A stretch of 56,313 nt of DNA from Pseudomonas sichuanensis. GTDB lineage: Bacteria; Pseudomonadota; Gammaproteobacteria; Pseudomonadales; Pseudomonadaceae. A program made the translations under genes and the position numbers. The stretch's first letter is position 1. Each line of letters opens with the position of its first letter. Below are positions 16,693 to 26,316 of this stretch, one piece after another. The stretch lies in the NCBI RefSeq assembly GCF_003231305.1, contig NZ_QKVM01000044.1, positions 1 to 56,313 on the forward strand. The letters run 5' to 3'. The notes under the pieces were generated by a model. The model was not told the DNA's origin, made no database searches, and saw nothing but the letters and a program-made list of their open reading frames with translations.

Positions 16693-16739
16693 AGGCCGGT
16701 AGCACAGGCACTTGCCTGCTGTAAGTGCGCGCCAGCTCT

Positions 16740-19700
16740 TCACTCGAAGGGAATCAGGCCCTCGACATCCGCCCAGCGCAGATTGCCGCGATAGATGGCC
16801 AGCAGCTCACCGCTGCTGGTAGCCGCGCGCAGCTGTGCCTCTCGCCCCAGCGTGCGCTGCGCCCACAGTTTGAGATGCCCCTTGCTGAACTGCCGCACAG
16901 GCGCGTCGGCGGCCGGGTAATGGAAGTGTGCTTCCCATAACCCCGCACCCTTGGCCTTGCCGGGCGCAGGCACGCGCCGAATCTCGAACACGTCGAGAAA
17001 ATCACTGGCCTCCAGTGGCTTGCGGGTCACGGTCCGAGTGATCCGGACCTGCTCCTGTTCAACCAGGAACCTGAGGCTGCCGGCCGAAGGATGGCTGGTC
17101 GAGGTGTAAGTGGAAATCAGGTAGTCCCGCTGCACCGACTCCAGGCGCTCGATGTCGTCGGCCAGACGACTGCCGAACTCGCTTTCGATGCCAGCCCGCT
17201 TCAGCAGCTTCCCGGCCTCCTCCAGCTGGCTGACATGATTGTCGATGATGGTGCGGATACCAAACGGGTCCTCTGCCTTGGCATACTGGCGCACCAGGCG
17301 AATCACACCGTCGACCTGCTTCAACGCGGCCCTGGCCCTCCCTCTGGCGAAACCGGCATCGACCGTTACCTCGGTGCCTTGCTCCTGCTCCACAGCAGGA
17401 CGTTGCTCGACGAACGTATCGCCGTCCTGACGGAACGTGCGCAGCACCTGCTGACCCGTGACATCATGCTGCTGGACAACCCGCTCGCCAGAAACCTCGA
17501 CTTCCTCGCCCACCACGCTGCGCCCGTCATAGGTGCGCGCCATGCGCAAGGTGCCAGGGCGCTGGGCATACAAACGCGTCCTGGGCTGCGCCGGAATCGA
17601 TAGCTCAAGCTCGCGCACCACCTGCGCCAGCAGCTGCTCGGCCTGGCTGGTCAGCCTGTGCAGCACGTCCTTGTATTGCGCGACCTTGGCATCTACCAAC
17701 AGCTCGGGAGATGTTTCGGCCAGATAATCCAAGCGTGCCCGGGTACTCCGGTAGGTATCCAAGGTGCTGCTCAGCACCTGCTGTTGCGTGGTCAATGGCA
17801 GGCCGTCGGCAGTGATCAACTCTTCATGGGCGGCGCCTGCGCTCTTGAGCTCGTCACCCGCCAGATAATCCAGCGCCTGGATCAGTTCCCGCTCGTCCAC
17901 CGGGGCAGCACGCCCCAGGCTCAGTTCACCAAGATCCAGCAAGCTGCGCAGGCGCAAGCCGACACCGCTGACCTTGCGGCTATCTTGCAGAAACTTCAGG
18001 ACTGCACGCTTCTCCACCCTCGCATCGAGCGCCGCATCCCAGAGCACCAGACCGTCTTTCTGCAAGCTCTCGATCAGCACATCCAGCACCTCGGACACTT
18101 CGATCAGATCCAGCTGCCAGCTCAGCACCTTTTCCAACTGCGCCCTGGCAAACCGATAGTGCTGCAGCTCTTCTGCACTCTCAGGCTTGGCGACCATACC
18201 ATCGAGCACATCAGGCAGATCGGCTTCGTTCACCTGCATCACGGTCTCGTTGTAGAACCCCACGCCGTAATCGATCAACTCATGGCGTATGATGCCGCGC
18301 TGACGGGGAAGCACAGCAAACAGCATCTGAGACGCAAAGCGCTGCTCACTCATTGAAGTCAGCACGTCATCCAACCTTATGGTGCAGTCCACCAACTTCT
18401 TGAGGTCATCCAGGGAAAGCGCCTTCGCACTGGCAACTTCCCCCTGGACACTGGCAATCCGCTCATCGAACTTCGCTGCCAGGCTCGGATCGGTGATCGA
18501 CTCGGCAAGCTGGCGCAGCCGGTCGAGTTCCGCTTCCTTGGCCCTGGCCTTGTCCTTGCTCGCCTCGAAGAAACCACCCAGGGTGTTGCGTTCTGCAAGC
18601 AACCCGTTCTGGCGCTGGTTCAACTGCTCGAAATCGCTCTGGTTCTTCTTTTGCGCCAGCTCCCGACGACTCTTAGGCCCGCCCCCCGCCAGTCGCAGCG
18701 CGGTATCGATGCGCCAGTTTCCCTGCTCCCGGACAAGCCAGGGCCCATGCTCATCCTGCGGCCCCACGATGCGTGCAGCGCTTCCCTGCAATTGGATCTG
18801 GTAGGTATCACCGGCAAGGATGACGCATTGCCGGCCCTGCACCTGATAGACCCCCGAGGCATCCGGCGAAACACCCGTCAGTTCCACGGCCGAAGCCAGA
18901 CGGCGAAGCGACGTACGCTGCTCGGAGGTCAGCACATTGACCCCCTGTGCGCCTCGCCAGGAGAAATCCAGCACCTGGCTCGAACGATCGGCCAGCTGGG
19001 ACGCCTCGTTTTGTACGGGCATTACCGCCAGCGCGCTGTCAGTGCCGGCCAAGGCAAGCCGTGGCAGTGGTTTCGTCAAGGGCGCCGGCCCGACAAGGTC
19101 GACCGTCGGCAAGCGTACATGGGCCAGCGCCATGCCCAGATTCAGCAGCGCATCCACCACCGCCGCGCTGCGCTCGAACTCGCTGCCTTCGGTGAATGCC
19201 TGCGTATCGTGCACAACCCCCAGCACCGACTGCGCCAGCCAGGCGACCGTGGCAATCGGCCCGCGCAACAACAACGTGGCCACATCGAACAGCAACCAGG
19301 CGCCCCGCTGTAACAGGGCCCAGCGGCTCAGGCGAGTAGAGACCGATTGCCGCCCGGCCAACTCAACCAGCAAGCGGCGATTGGCGTCGTACATCAGCCG
19401 GTCGACTTCCACGACCCAAGGCATCCGGGCCAAGGTCGGCGGATCTGCCCGGGCCGGTAACAGCGAGGCATCGACGATCGGCGTCCCCAGGTGTGGTTCG
19501 TAGAACCCGCCATGGTCGTATACCGCGCGAGCCTGGGGATCGAGCCATTGCAGGACACTTTCGCGCAGCGCCTGATCGTCGCCAACCGCGGCCATCAGCG
19601 CCTCGAACCCCGAAAACTCGGTCAAGGCCTGCTGGCCGTACAGCGGCCGATAAAGGACCAACGAAAACGGCTCGACCGAGTGCAGCACGAACATGCCCAT

Positions 19701-21422
19701 GACCAGATCCGGGGCCGGATGATCCTCCGCGCGCTGGAACGCCAGCGGCATCAGCGTGGTTCTGGGGCGCTGGGCATCTACCCGCCCGGCACAATAGTCG
19801 ACGATTGCTTGCAGGCCTGCCTCGCTCAGCATGCCGCCCAGCTTGGCACTGAGGGCACTGAACAGCAGAGAGCAGCGCCATTCGCGGGCAAAGCGGGTGA
19901 CCCGCTCTGGCTGCAGGGCAGGGTCGAGCTGCTCGGCCACATAGGTGGGGTAGCGACCGCCGATATCGACGCGCTCGACCAGTGATCGCAGATAGTCGAC
20001 AGTCAACCAGGGGGCGATCTGTTGCCCGTCGCGATGCTCGATTTTCGTGATCAGCGCATCGCCCAGCCCGCTGAGGTTACCGATGGCGAACTCGGTCAGG
20101 GTGATGCTGCGGGTTTCGACGACGCCATCTCCAGGGCCCACACCCGCCCCTCCGGGCACGCCTCGCGCAGTGGTCAGGGTCAGCAGCAGGTCGTCGGCGC
20201 AGTAGCTCGCTGCATCGGGTCGATCCAACAGCATCTGCTGCCTGAGTTGCGTTTCGGTGTAGCTGTACAGGTCTTCGACACCCTCGAGGGCAGAGCTGCC
20301 CTGCGACTCCGCCTGCGCCAACGCCAGCTCGAACAACCCGCGCTGGAACGCAAATTTATCTTGCGCCTGCGCGCGGTAGAGCCCAAATGGCGTCGAGGCG
20401 CTGGCCTCGTCCGCAGCGTGATAACCCGCGACGAACCACTGTGCCGGGTCGCTGGAGCTCGAATAGAACTGCTCCAGCGACGCCGTATCATCGAACGTCG
20501 AAACCTGCCAGCGATCCACCTGGCCCAGCATGCGCTCAAGCAACAGGCTGCACTGCACGGCAAACACGTCGCCCGTGCATTCATGGCGCCGCCAAGTCAA
20601 CGAGGTAAAACGCTGGGTCTCGGCCAACTCATCGCGCAATGCCGTGGCGAAGGCATCGTAGCCGGAAAACCCTTTGATCACCCCGCTGGGTGCGCACCAC
20701 AGCAGCTGCTCGCCTTCGTCCCACTCGCCGCGCACGAGCAGTTGCGTCTGCAGAAGGTTGACGCTGTCAGCGCCATCATTCAGTTGCACCTCGACGCTGA
20801 ACACCAAGGGTAGCTGCGCCCCACCCTTGAGCAGCCCCAACACGCAGTCACGTTGCTGGGCATCGAGGTCCTGCAGGGGCAGGCTTTGCAACAGGGTCGA
20901 CTTGATGACCTGCGCAAGCCAGCGATCCCGGCTGACGCCATGGAAGCCGACGGCCGCCCAATAGTCGACCTGGGCCTGGCGAAACCGCTCTGGCAGCGTC
21001 GACACCAGTTGGTTCAGCTCGGCCAGTACGCCGTCCGCAGCTACCGAGGTGAATTCCAACGGCTCACCGGCGGTATTGCGCATGAAGTACGGCAGTGCAA
21101 CTCGGACATAGAAACTGCCACCTGCCAACCCCATCGCCTCCAGCTTGCAGCCCTGACGCAGGGCATCGAGCAAGGCATCGACCAGTGGCCGAGAGAACCA
21201 GGAATCATAAGGGCGGTACTGGCCAGTGACAGCCCCGTCGTAGGGTATGTCCAGGATGACTGGGCCTGCATCCGGCAATTCGGCAGCGGCAATGCTGCCT
21301 AGATGCGCGGCAAGCACTTGCAAGGCCTGCTGCGAGGCCAGCTGGCGCAGGGTCGGGCGATCAGCGAACGCCAGCGACACCGCGCGCTGGTAGTCCGGTG
21401 TGGTTCTGGTTTCGATTGGCAT
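16740..21422 (-). CDS. Very large toxin-like protein (dermonecrotic-toxin-domain-like), function unknown
   Basis: 1560 residues, no signal peptide, and by far the largest gene here. The N-terminal third (VDYWAAVGFHGVSRDRWLA, RQQMLLDRPDAASYC, GALTGQYRPYD-like start) resembles the large multidomain toxin-like proteins of pseudomonads often labelled with a dermonecrotic toxin domain. A hydrophobic stretch around residues 700-740 (LLFDVATLLLRGPIATVAWL) could insert in a membrane. The following SH3-like segment GVYQVQGRQCVILAGDTYQI and coiled-coil regions are typical of that group. There is no secretion gene or immunity candidate next to it. It lies between the core deacetylase and betT genes, so it may be acquired. 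The family call is by resemblance only. Confidence 0.75.
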   Translation of the reverse strand: MPIETRTTPDYQRAVSLAFADRPTLRQLASQQALQVLAAHLGSIAAAELPDAGPVILDIPYDGAVTGQYRPYDSWFSRPLVDALLDALRQGCKLEAMGLAGGSFYVRVALPYFMRNTAGEPLEFTSVAADGVLAELNQLVSTLPERFRQAQVDYWAAVGFHGVSRDRWLAQVIKSTLLQSLPLQDLDAQQRDCVLGLLKGGAQLPLVFSVEVQLNDGADSVNLLQTQLLVRGEWDEGEQLLWCAPSGVIKGFSGYDAFATALRDELAETQRFTSLTWRRHECTGDVFAVQCSLLLERMLGQVDRWQVSTFDDTASLEQFYSSSSDPAQWFVAGYHAADEASASTPFGLYRAQAQDKFAFQRGLFELALAQAESQGSSALEGVEDLYSYTETQLRQQMLLDRPDAASYCADDLLLTLTTARGVPGGAGVGPGDGVVETRSITLTEFAIGNLSGLGDALITKIEHRDGQQIAPWLTVDYLRSLVERVDIGGRYPTYVAEQLDPALQPERVTRFAREWRCSLLFSALSAKLGGMLSEAGLQAIVDYCAGRVDAQRPRTTLMPLAFQRAEDHPAPDLVMGMFVLHSVEPFSLVLYRPLYGQQALTEFSGFEALMAAVGDDQALRESVLQWLDPQARAVYDHGGFYEPHLGTPIVDASLLPARADPPTLARMPWVVEVDRLMYDANRRLLVELAGRQSVSTRLSRWALLQRGAWLLFDVATLLLRGPIATVAWLAQSVLGVVHDTQAFTEGSEFERSAAVVDALLNLGMALAHVRLPTVDLVGPAPLTKPLPRLALAGTDSALAVMPVQNEASQLADRSSQVLDFSWRGAQGVNVLTSEQRTSLRRLASAVELTGVSPDASGVYQVQGRQCVILAGDTYQIQLQGSAARIVGPQDEHGPWLVREQGNWRIDTALRLAGGGPKSRRELAQKKNQSDFEQLNQRQNGLLAERNTLGGFFEASKDKARAKEAELDRLRQLAESITDPSLAAKFDERIASVQGEVASAKALSLDDLKKLVDCTIRLDDVLTSMSEQRFASQMLFAVLPRQRGIIRHELIDYGVGFYNETVMQVNEADLPDVLDGMVAKPESAEELQHYRFARAQLEKVLSWQLDLIEVSEVLDVLIESLQKDGLVLWDAALDARVEKRAVLKFLQDSRKVSGVGLRLRSLLDLGELSLGRAAPVDERELIQALDYLAGDELKSAGAAHEELITADGLPLTTQQQVLSSTLDTYRSTRARLDYLAETSPELLVDAKVAQYKDVLHRLTSQAEQLLAQVVRELELSIPAQPRTRLYAQRPGTLRMARTYDGRSVVGEEVEVSGERVVQQHDVTGQQVLRTFRQDGDTFVEQRPAVEQEQGTEVTVDAGFARGRARAALKQVDGVIRLVRQYAKAEDPFGIRTIIDNHVSQLEEAGKLLKRAGIESEFGSRLADDIERLESVQRDYLISTYTSTSHPSAGSLRFLVEQEQVRITRTVTRKPLEASDFLDVFEIRRVPAPGKAKGAGLWEAHFHYPAADAPVRQFSKGHLKLWAQRTLGREAQLRAATSSGELLAIYRGNLRWADVEGLIPFE

Positions 21423-21429
21423 GCGAGGT

Positions 21430-21461
21430 CACCCTTGGTGATGAATGAATCACCGAGGGTG
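21430..21461 (-). promoter_or_regulatory. Hairpin burying the ribosome binding site of the toxin-like gene
   Basis: On the minus strand CACCCTCGGTGAT pairs with ATCACCAAGGGTG (12 of 13 positions Watson-Crick, the other G-U possible) across a 6-nt loop, ending 7 nt before the ATG. The only Shine-Dalgarno-like sequence, AAGGG, lies inside the downstream arm 9 nt from the start, so folding would block initiation. The function is inferred. Confidence 0.55.
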
Positions 21462-21541
21462 CGATTTCGCGAAAGGCGCGAGGCACTACTTAATGCTGCG
21501 CAGGTCGCTCGCCCACCGGAACGATCACCGGCCAGAAACGA

Positions 21542-21573
21542 CAGAGGCCCGATTCCTGCGAACCGGGCCTCTG
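21542..21573 (-). terminator. Terminator-like hairpin after betT
   Basis: Perfect 10-bp stem CAGAGGCCCG / CGGGCCTCTG beginning 18 nt past the betT stop. The T-tract on the minus strand is interrupted, so termination may be partial. Confidence 0.65.
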
Positions 21574-21590
21574 CCTCACAGCAACAGCGA

Positions 21591-23594
21591 TCAGCTGTAC
21601 ACACGCCCCAGCAACTGGCGGTGGCTTTCGAACTGATCCAGCACGTCACGCACGATCTGCTCGCGGGTGAAGCCCATCAGGTCGTATTCCTGGCTGCCGT
21701 CGTGCAGGTACACCTCGGCGCGGTAGAAGCGCTGCTGCACCTCTGGCTCGCCTTCGACCGGCGCCTCGCTCGGCGCGGCCAGGTAACCGTCCAGGCTGGC
21801 TTCGTAGACGAAGGGGTTACCCTCTTCCATCATCACCCGCAGGCCCATCATGTTGCGCGACTGGCCAACACGGGTCTCGACCTCGAAGCCCAGGGTACGC
21901 AGCTGTTCGGCAGCTTCCTTGAGCGCCGGGCTGACCTGCTTGTCCATGAAGCGCTGCACCACGGCCTGGGTCGGCTGCAGGTCCAGCTGGCTCAGGCGCT
22001 CGCTGAAACCGCGACGACCACGGGCGGCCAGTTCGGCGCGCTCGCTCTCGACGGCGACGTCCTGCTTCATCGCCTTCATCAGGCCGAACATGAACAGCAC
22101 CAGCACCACCGAGAACGGCAGGCCCGCCAGCACCACCATGGTCTGCATGGCTTCGAAGTTACCGGCGAACAGCAGGCCGATGGTCACCAGGGTGATCACC
22201 ACCGACCAGAACACCACCATCCAGTGCGGGGCGTCTTCGTCCACCTTGCCGCCTTTGCACGACAGGTTGGCCATCATCACCGCGCCCGAGTCGGCCGGGG
22301 TGAGGAACAGCACGAAGCCGACGAACACCGCCACACCGATGACGATTTTCGACGCCGGGAAGTATTCGAGTAGCTGGTAGATCGACATCGACGGCTGTTC
22401 GAGCGCGGTCTTGCCCAGCTCCACGGCGCCCTGGTTGATCACCAGGTCCAGCGCGGTGTTGCCGAAGATCGACAGCCAGGCCAGGGTGAAGCCCAGCGGG
22501 ATCAGCAGCACGCCGCTGACCAGCTGGCGCACGGTACGGCCCTTGGAAATACGGGCGATGAACATGCCGACGAACGGGCCCCAGGAGATCCACCAGGCCC
22601 AGTAGAACACGGTCCACAGGCCCAGCCAGCGCTCGGACTTGTCACCCGCGCCTTCGTAGACATAAAGGTCGAAGGTCTTCAGCACGATGCCGTTGAGGTA
22701 ATCACCGATGTTCTGCACGAAGGCGTTGAACAGGTGCAGGGTGTTGCCGGCCAGCAGCACGAAGATCAGCAGGCCGCTGAACAGCAGGATGTTCAGGTTG
22801 GACAGACGACGAATGCCGTTTTCCACGCCCGACACCGCAGCGATGGTGGCCACGCCGGCCATGGTCAGGATCACCGCCAGCAGGTTGGTCTTGCTGTGGT
22901 CCATGCCGAACAGGTACTCGAGGCCCGAGGCCACCTGCATCGAACCAATCCCTAAGTTGGTCACCAGGCCCAGCAGGGTGACGAACATGCCGAAGATGTC
23001 CACGGCATGGCCGGCACCGCCCTTGACCCAGCGCTCACCGACCAGCGGGTACAACGCCGAGCGCAGCGCCAGCGGCTGGTTGTGGCGGTAGGCGAAGTAA
23101 CCCACGGCCAGACCCACCAGGGCGTAGATCGCCCAGCCGTGCAGGCCCCAGTGCAGGAAGGTCAGCTGCAGGCCCTGGCGCGCGGCCTCGAGGCTGGCAG
23201 GCGTGCCTTCCGGTGGGTTGAAGTAATGGTCCAGCGGCTCGGACGCGCCGAAGTACAGCAGCGAAATACCGATACCGGAGGAGAACAGCATGCCGGCCCA
23301 GGCGCCGTAGCTGAAATCGGGGGTGTCGTCCTTGCCGCCCAGCTTGAGCTTGCCGTAATCGGAGAAGGCCAGGTAAACGACGAACAGCAGGTAACCGCAG
23401 ATTACCAGCATGTAGTACCAGCCGAAGGTGCGGGTCAGCCATTTCTGGGCGACACCGAGCACCTGGCCGGCGGTTTCGGGTACAGCGATCAGCAAGGCCG
23501 TCAGAACGAGGATCAGCAGCGCCGAGGTGAAGAACACCACGCGGTTGACCCGTACCCGCTCGGCAGGGGGGTTGGTTAGGGAGGCAGAACTCAT
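21591..23594 (-). CDS. betT: BCCT-family choline transporter BetT
   Basis: 667-residue secondary transporter with 12 predicted membrane helices and a long (~150-residue) cytoplasmic C-terminal domain, the layout of proton-coupled, osmo-responsive BetT rather than short BCCT carriers. Signature region: WWISWGPFVGMFIARISKGR, with GIGISLLYFGASEPL in an earlier helix. It would import choline for oxidation by BetA/BetB. It is divergent from betIBA across 476 bp that carries the operator at 23982, the usual bet arrangement. GGAG lies ~10 nt before the ATG. Confidence 0.95.
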   Translation of the reverse strand: MSSASLTNPPAERVRVNRVVFFTSALLILVLTALLIAVPETAGQVLGVAQKWLTRTFGWYYMLVICGYLLFVVYLAFSDYGKLKLGGKDDTPDFSYGAWAGMLFSSGIGISLLYFGASEPLDHYFNPPEGTPASLEAARQGLQLTFLHWGLHGWAIYALVGLAVGYFAYRHNQPLALRSALYPLVGERWVKGGAGHAVDIFGMFVTLLGLVTNLGIGSMQVASGLEYLFGMDHSKTNLLAVILTMAGVATIAAVSGVENGIRRLSNLNILLFSGLLIFVLLAGNTLHLFNAFVQNIGDYLNGIVLKTFDLYVYEGAGDKSERWLGLWTVFYWAWWISWGPFVGMFIARISKGRTVRQLVSGVLLIPLGFTLAWLSIFGNTALDLVINQGAVELGKTALEQPSMSIYQLLEYFPASKIVIGVAVFVGFVLFLTPADSGAVMMANLSCKGGKVDEDAPHWMVVFWSVVITLVTIGLLFAGNFEAMQTMVVLAGLPFSVVLVLFMFGLMKAMKQDVAVESERAELAARGRRGFSERLSQLDLQPTQAVVQRFMDKQVSPALKEAAEQLRTLGFEVETRVGQSRNMMGLRVMMEEGNPFVYEASLDGYLAAPSEAPVEGEPEVQQRFYRAEVYLHDGSQEYDLMGFTREQIVRDVLDQFESHRQLLGRVYS

Positions 23595-24070
23595 TGCACG
23601 AATGCTCCGGGCAGTGCGGCAGTGGAGGCTAAACAGTTATGTCTGACGCAATTGGTGCAATAGCCCTACAGCGTCAGGTGTTATAAAAGGCACCCTGGAA
23701 ACCGTGATCCCGATTAGAAACGTTGCAAGAAAACAGACGGGTGACCTGTCGCCGACGCGCATCTCCGTTGAGGAGTGTGCGCATTCGCCACAGCCACCAG
23801 GCCCGCTCCAAGGGCCGACCGCGCAGCCTGTGACCGCTCGGCAGAATCTGTCTTTGCATCGCTCATGCCCGTCAACGCCTTGTATTCCGGGGGTTACGCG
23901 ATTTCCTGGGGTGTCAATCCGTGTCCCGTTGACCGCTTGAAAACTGTCAATGGCACAAATTGTCGCAGAGCTTATTCTTTATTGATTGAACGTTCAATCA
24001 AAACAAAATAGACTGGCCTTCGCCGAGTCAGCCGCCCGTCGTCTGCTCGCAGGCCTGAGGAGATAGCAAG
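23595..24070. other. betT-betI divergent control region
   Basis: A 476-bp gap without a credible gene. It contains the BetI-type palindrome at 23982-24001 on the betI side. On the betT side, a short inverted repeat CTGACGC / GCGTCAG (around 23643-23680) lies 50-85 bp from the betT start. No clear -35/-10 pair could be chosen with confidence. Confidence 0.6.
23982..24001. promoter_or_regulatory. BetI operator (bet palindrome)
   Basis: TTGATTGAACGTTCAATCAA is a perfect 20-bp palindrome in the betT-betI gap, 70 bp upstream of betI. TetR-family BetI repressors bind palindromes of this type (core TTGAACGTTCAA) and are released by choline. Assignment rests on perfect symmetry, position and family knowledge. 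Confidence 0.8.
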
Positions 24071-24688
24071 ATGCCCAAGGTCGGTATGCAACCCATCCGC
24101 CGCCAGCAGTTGATCGAAGCCACCTTGCAGGCGGTCGATCAGGTCGGACTGGGGGACGCCAGCATTGCGCTGATTGCCCGTTTGGCCGGCGTGTCGAACG
24201 GCATCATCAGTCACTACTTTCAGGACAAGAACGGCCTGATCGCAGCGACGATGGGCTACATCATGAGCATGCTCAACGAAGGCGTGGCCGCACGTCGCCA
24301 GGCCCTGACGGACGACAGCCCGCGCGCTCACCTGAAGGTGATCATCGAAGGCAACTTCGATGCGAGCCAGGTGAACGGCCCGGCAATGAAAACCTGGCTG
24401 GCCTTCTGGGCCTCCAGCATGCACCAGCCGTCTTTGCACAGGTTGCAGCGGATCAACGATCACCGCCTGTATTCCAACCTGTGCTGCCAGTTCCGCCGCG
24501 CCCTGCCGCTCTACCATGCGCGCAAGGCTGCCCGCGGGCTGGCGGCCCTGATCGACGGCCTCTGGTTGCGTGGCGCCTTGTCGGGTGACGCATTCGACAC
24601 CGACCAGGCGATACGGATTGCTTACGAATACATGGATCTACAACTGGCTAAACAGCACACCCTGGACACCAACGGACCAGGCCGCTGA
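24071..24688 (+). CDS. betI: Choline-responsive TetR repressor BetI
   Basis: 205-residue TetR-family repressor of the bet genes. The N-terminal HTH spans about residues 10-57, with IALIARLAGVSNGIISHYF as the recognition region and the conserved FQDKNGLI after it. The C-terminal ligand domain carries WLAFWASSMHQPSLHRLQ, part of the choline pocket. GAGGAG precedes the ATG. It is the first gene of betI-betB-betA and faces betT across the palindrome at 23982. Confidence 0.95.
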   Translation: MPKVGMQPIRRQQLIEATLQAVDQVGLGDASIALIARLAGVSNGIISHYFQDKNGLIAATMGYIMSMLNEGVAARRQALTDDSPRAHLKVIIEGNFDASQVNGPAMKTWLAFWASSMHQPSLHRLQRINDHRLYSNLCCQFRRALPLYHARKAARGLAALIDGLWLRGALSGDAFDTDQAIRIAYEYMDLQLAKQHTLDTNGPGR

Positions 24689-24766
24689 ACCACCGCGCAC
24701 AGCCACTGGCCAACCGGCAGGAGCGTGACGCGGCAGCCAACCACACACTGCACTTGCGAGGACACT

Positions 24767-26239
24767 ATGGCCCGTTTCGGAACGCAAAAACTCTACATTG
24801 ATGGCGCTTACGTCGACGCTGGCAGCGATGCCACCTTCGAAGCCATCAACCCGGCCACCGGCGAAGTCCTCGCCCACGTGCAGCGCGCCACCCAGGCGGA
24901 CGTCGAGAAGGCCGTCGAAAGCGCCGAACGCGGCCAGAAAGTCTGGGCCGCCATGACTGCCATGCAGCGTTCGCGCATCCTGCGCCGCGCCGTCGACATC
25001 CTGCGCGAGCGCAACGACGAGCTGGCCCAGCTGGAAACCCTGGACACCGGCAAGTCGTACTCCGAAACCCGCTACGTCGACATCGTCACCGGCGCCGACG
25101 TGCTGGAGTACTACGCAGGCCTGGTACCGGCCATCGAAGGCGAGCAGATCCCGCTGCGCGAATCGTCCTTCGTCTACACCCGCCGCGAGCCGCTGGGCGT
25201 GACCGCCGGTATCGGCGCGTGGAACTACCCGATCCAGATCGCCCTGTGGAAATCCGCCCCGGCCCTGGCCGCCGGCAACGCGATGATCTTCAAGCCATCG
25301 GAAGTCACCTCGCTGACCACCCTGAAACTGGCCGAGATCTACACCGAAGCCGGCCTGCCGAACGGCGTGTTCAACGTCCTGACCGGCAGCGGCCGCGAAG
25401 TCGGCACCTGGCTGACCGAGCACCCGCGCATCGAGAAAGTCTCGTTCACCGGCGGCACCACCACCGGCAAGAAAGTCATGGCCAGCGCCTCGAGCTCGAC
25501 GCTCAAGGAAGTCACCATGGAGCTGGGCGGCAAGTCGCCGCTGATCATCTGCGCCGACGCCGACCTGGACAAGGCCGCCGACATCGCCATGATGGCCAAC
25601 TTCTACAGCTCCGGTCAGGTCTGCACCAACGGCACCCGCGTGTTCATCCCCGCCTCGATGAAAGCGGCCTTCGAAGCCAAGATCGCCGAGCGCGTTGCCC
25701 GCATCCGCGTCGGCAACCCGGAAGACGAGAACACCAACTTCGGCCCACTGGTCAGCTTCGCCCACATGGAAAGCGTGCTGGGCTACATCGCCAAGGGCAA
25801 ACAAGAAGGTGCCCGCGTGCTGTGCGGCGGCGAGCGTCTGACCGAGGGTGAATTCGCCAAGGGCGCGTTCGTCGCCCCGACCGTGTTCACCGACTGCACC
25901 GACGACATGACCATCGTCAAGGAAGAGATCTTCGGCCCAGTGATGAGCATCCTCAGCTACGAGACCGAGGAAGAAGTCATCCGCCGTGCCAACGACACCG
26001 AATACGGCCTGGCCGCCGGTGTCTGCACCAACGACATCAGCCGCGCCCACCGCATCATCCACCAGCTGGAAGCCGGCATCTGCTGGATCAACGCCTGGGG
26101 CGAGTCGCCGGCAGAAATGCCGGTTGGCGGCTACAAGCAGTCGGGCGTCGGCCGTGAGAACGGCGTCAGCTCGCTGGCTCAATACACTCGCATCAAGTCG
26201 GTCCAGGTCGAGCTGGGCGGCTACAACTCGGTCTTCTAA
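24767..26239 (+). CDS. betB: Betaine aldehyde dehydrogenase BetB
   Basis: 490-residue NAD(P)-dependent aldehyde dehydrogenase that oxidises betaine aldehyde to glycine betaine. Cofactor and active-site motifs are WNYPIQIALWKSAPALAAGN, FTGGTTTGKKV, VTMELGGKSP with the general-base Glu, and the nucleophile Cys286 in SSGQVCTNGTR. The C-terminal GESPAEMPVGGYKQSG is typical. The frame begins at 24725, but the family start MARFGTQKLYIDGAYVD sets the ATG at 24767. It lies between betI and betA. Confidence 0.96.
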   Translation: MARFGTQKLYIDGAYVDAGSDATFEAINPATGEVLAHVQRATQADVEKAVESAERGQKVWAAMTAMQRSRILRRAVDILRERNDELAQLETLDTGKSYSETRYVDIVTGADVLEYYAGLVPAIEGEQIPLRESSFVYTRREPLGVTAGIGAWNYPIQIALWKSAPALAAGNAMIFKPSEVTSLTTLKLAEIYTEAGLPNGVFNVLTGSGREVGTWLTEHPRIEKVSFTGGTTTGKKVMASASSSTLKEVTMELGGKSPLIICADADLDKAADIAMMANFYSSGQVCTNGTRVFIPASMKAAFEAKIAERVARIRVGNPEDENTNFGPLVSFAHMESVLGYIAKGKQEGARVLCGGERLTEGEFAKGAFVAPTVFTDCTDDMTIVKEEIFGPVMSILSYETEEEVIRRANDTEYGLAAGVCTNDISRAHRIIHQLEAGICWINAWGESPAEMPVGGYKQSGVGRENGVSSLAQYTRIKSVQVELGGYNSVF

Positions 26240-26316
26240 GGCCCTGTCCCGCCACGCCCGTGCCCTTGCGCACGGGCGTTCCCGCTCCCTGATCACCGCC
26301 AAACGAGGGTACTTTC

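Noticed and set aside
14509..16743. 744-codon open frame antisense to ctpA and the deacetylase gene
   Set aside because: It covers two well-supported plus-strand genes and shows only repetitive Gly/Val/Ala/Gln-rich sequence typical of antisense frames.
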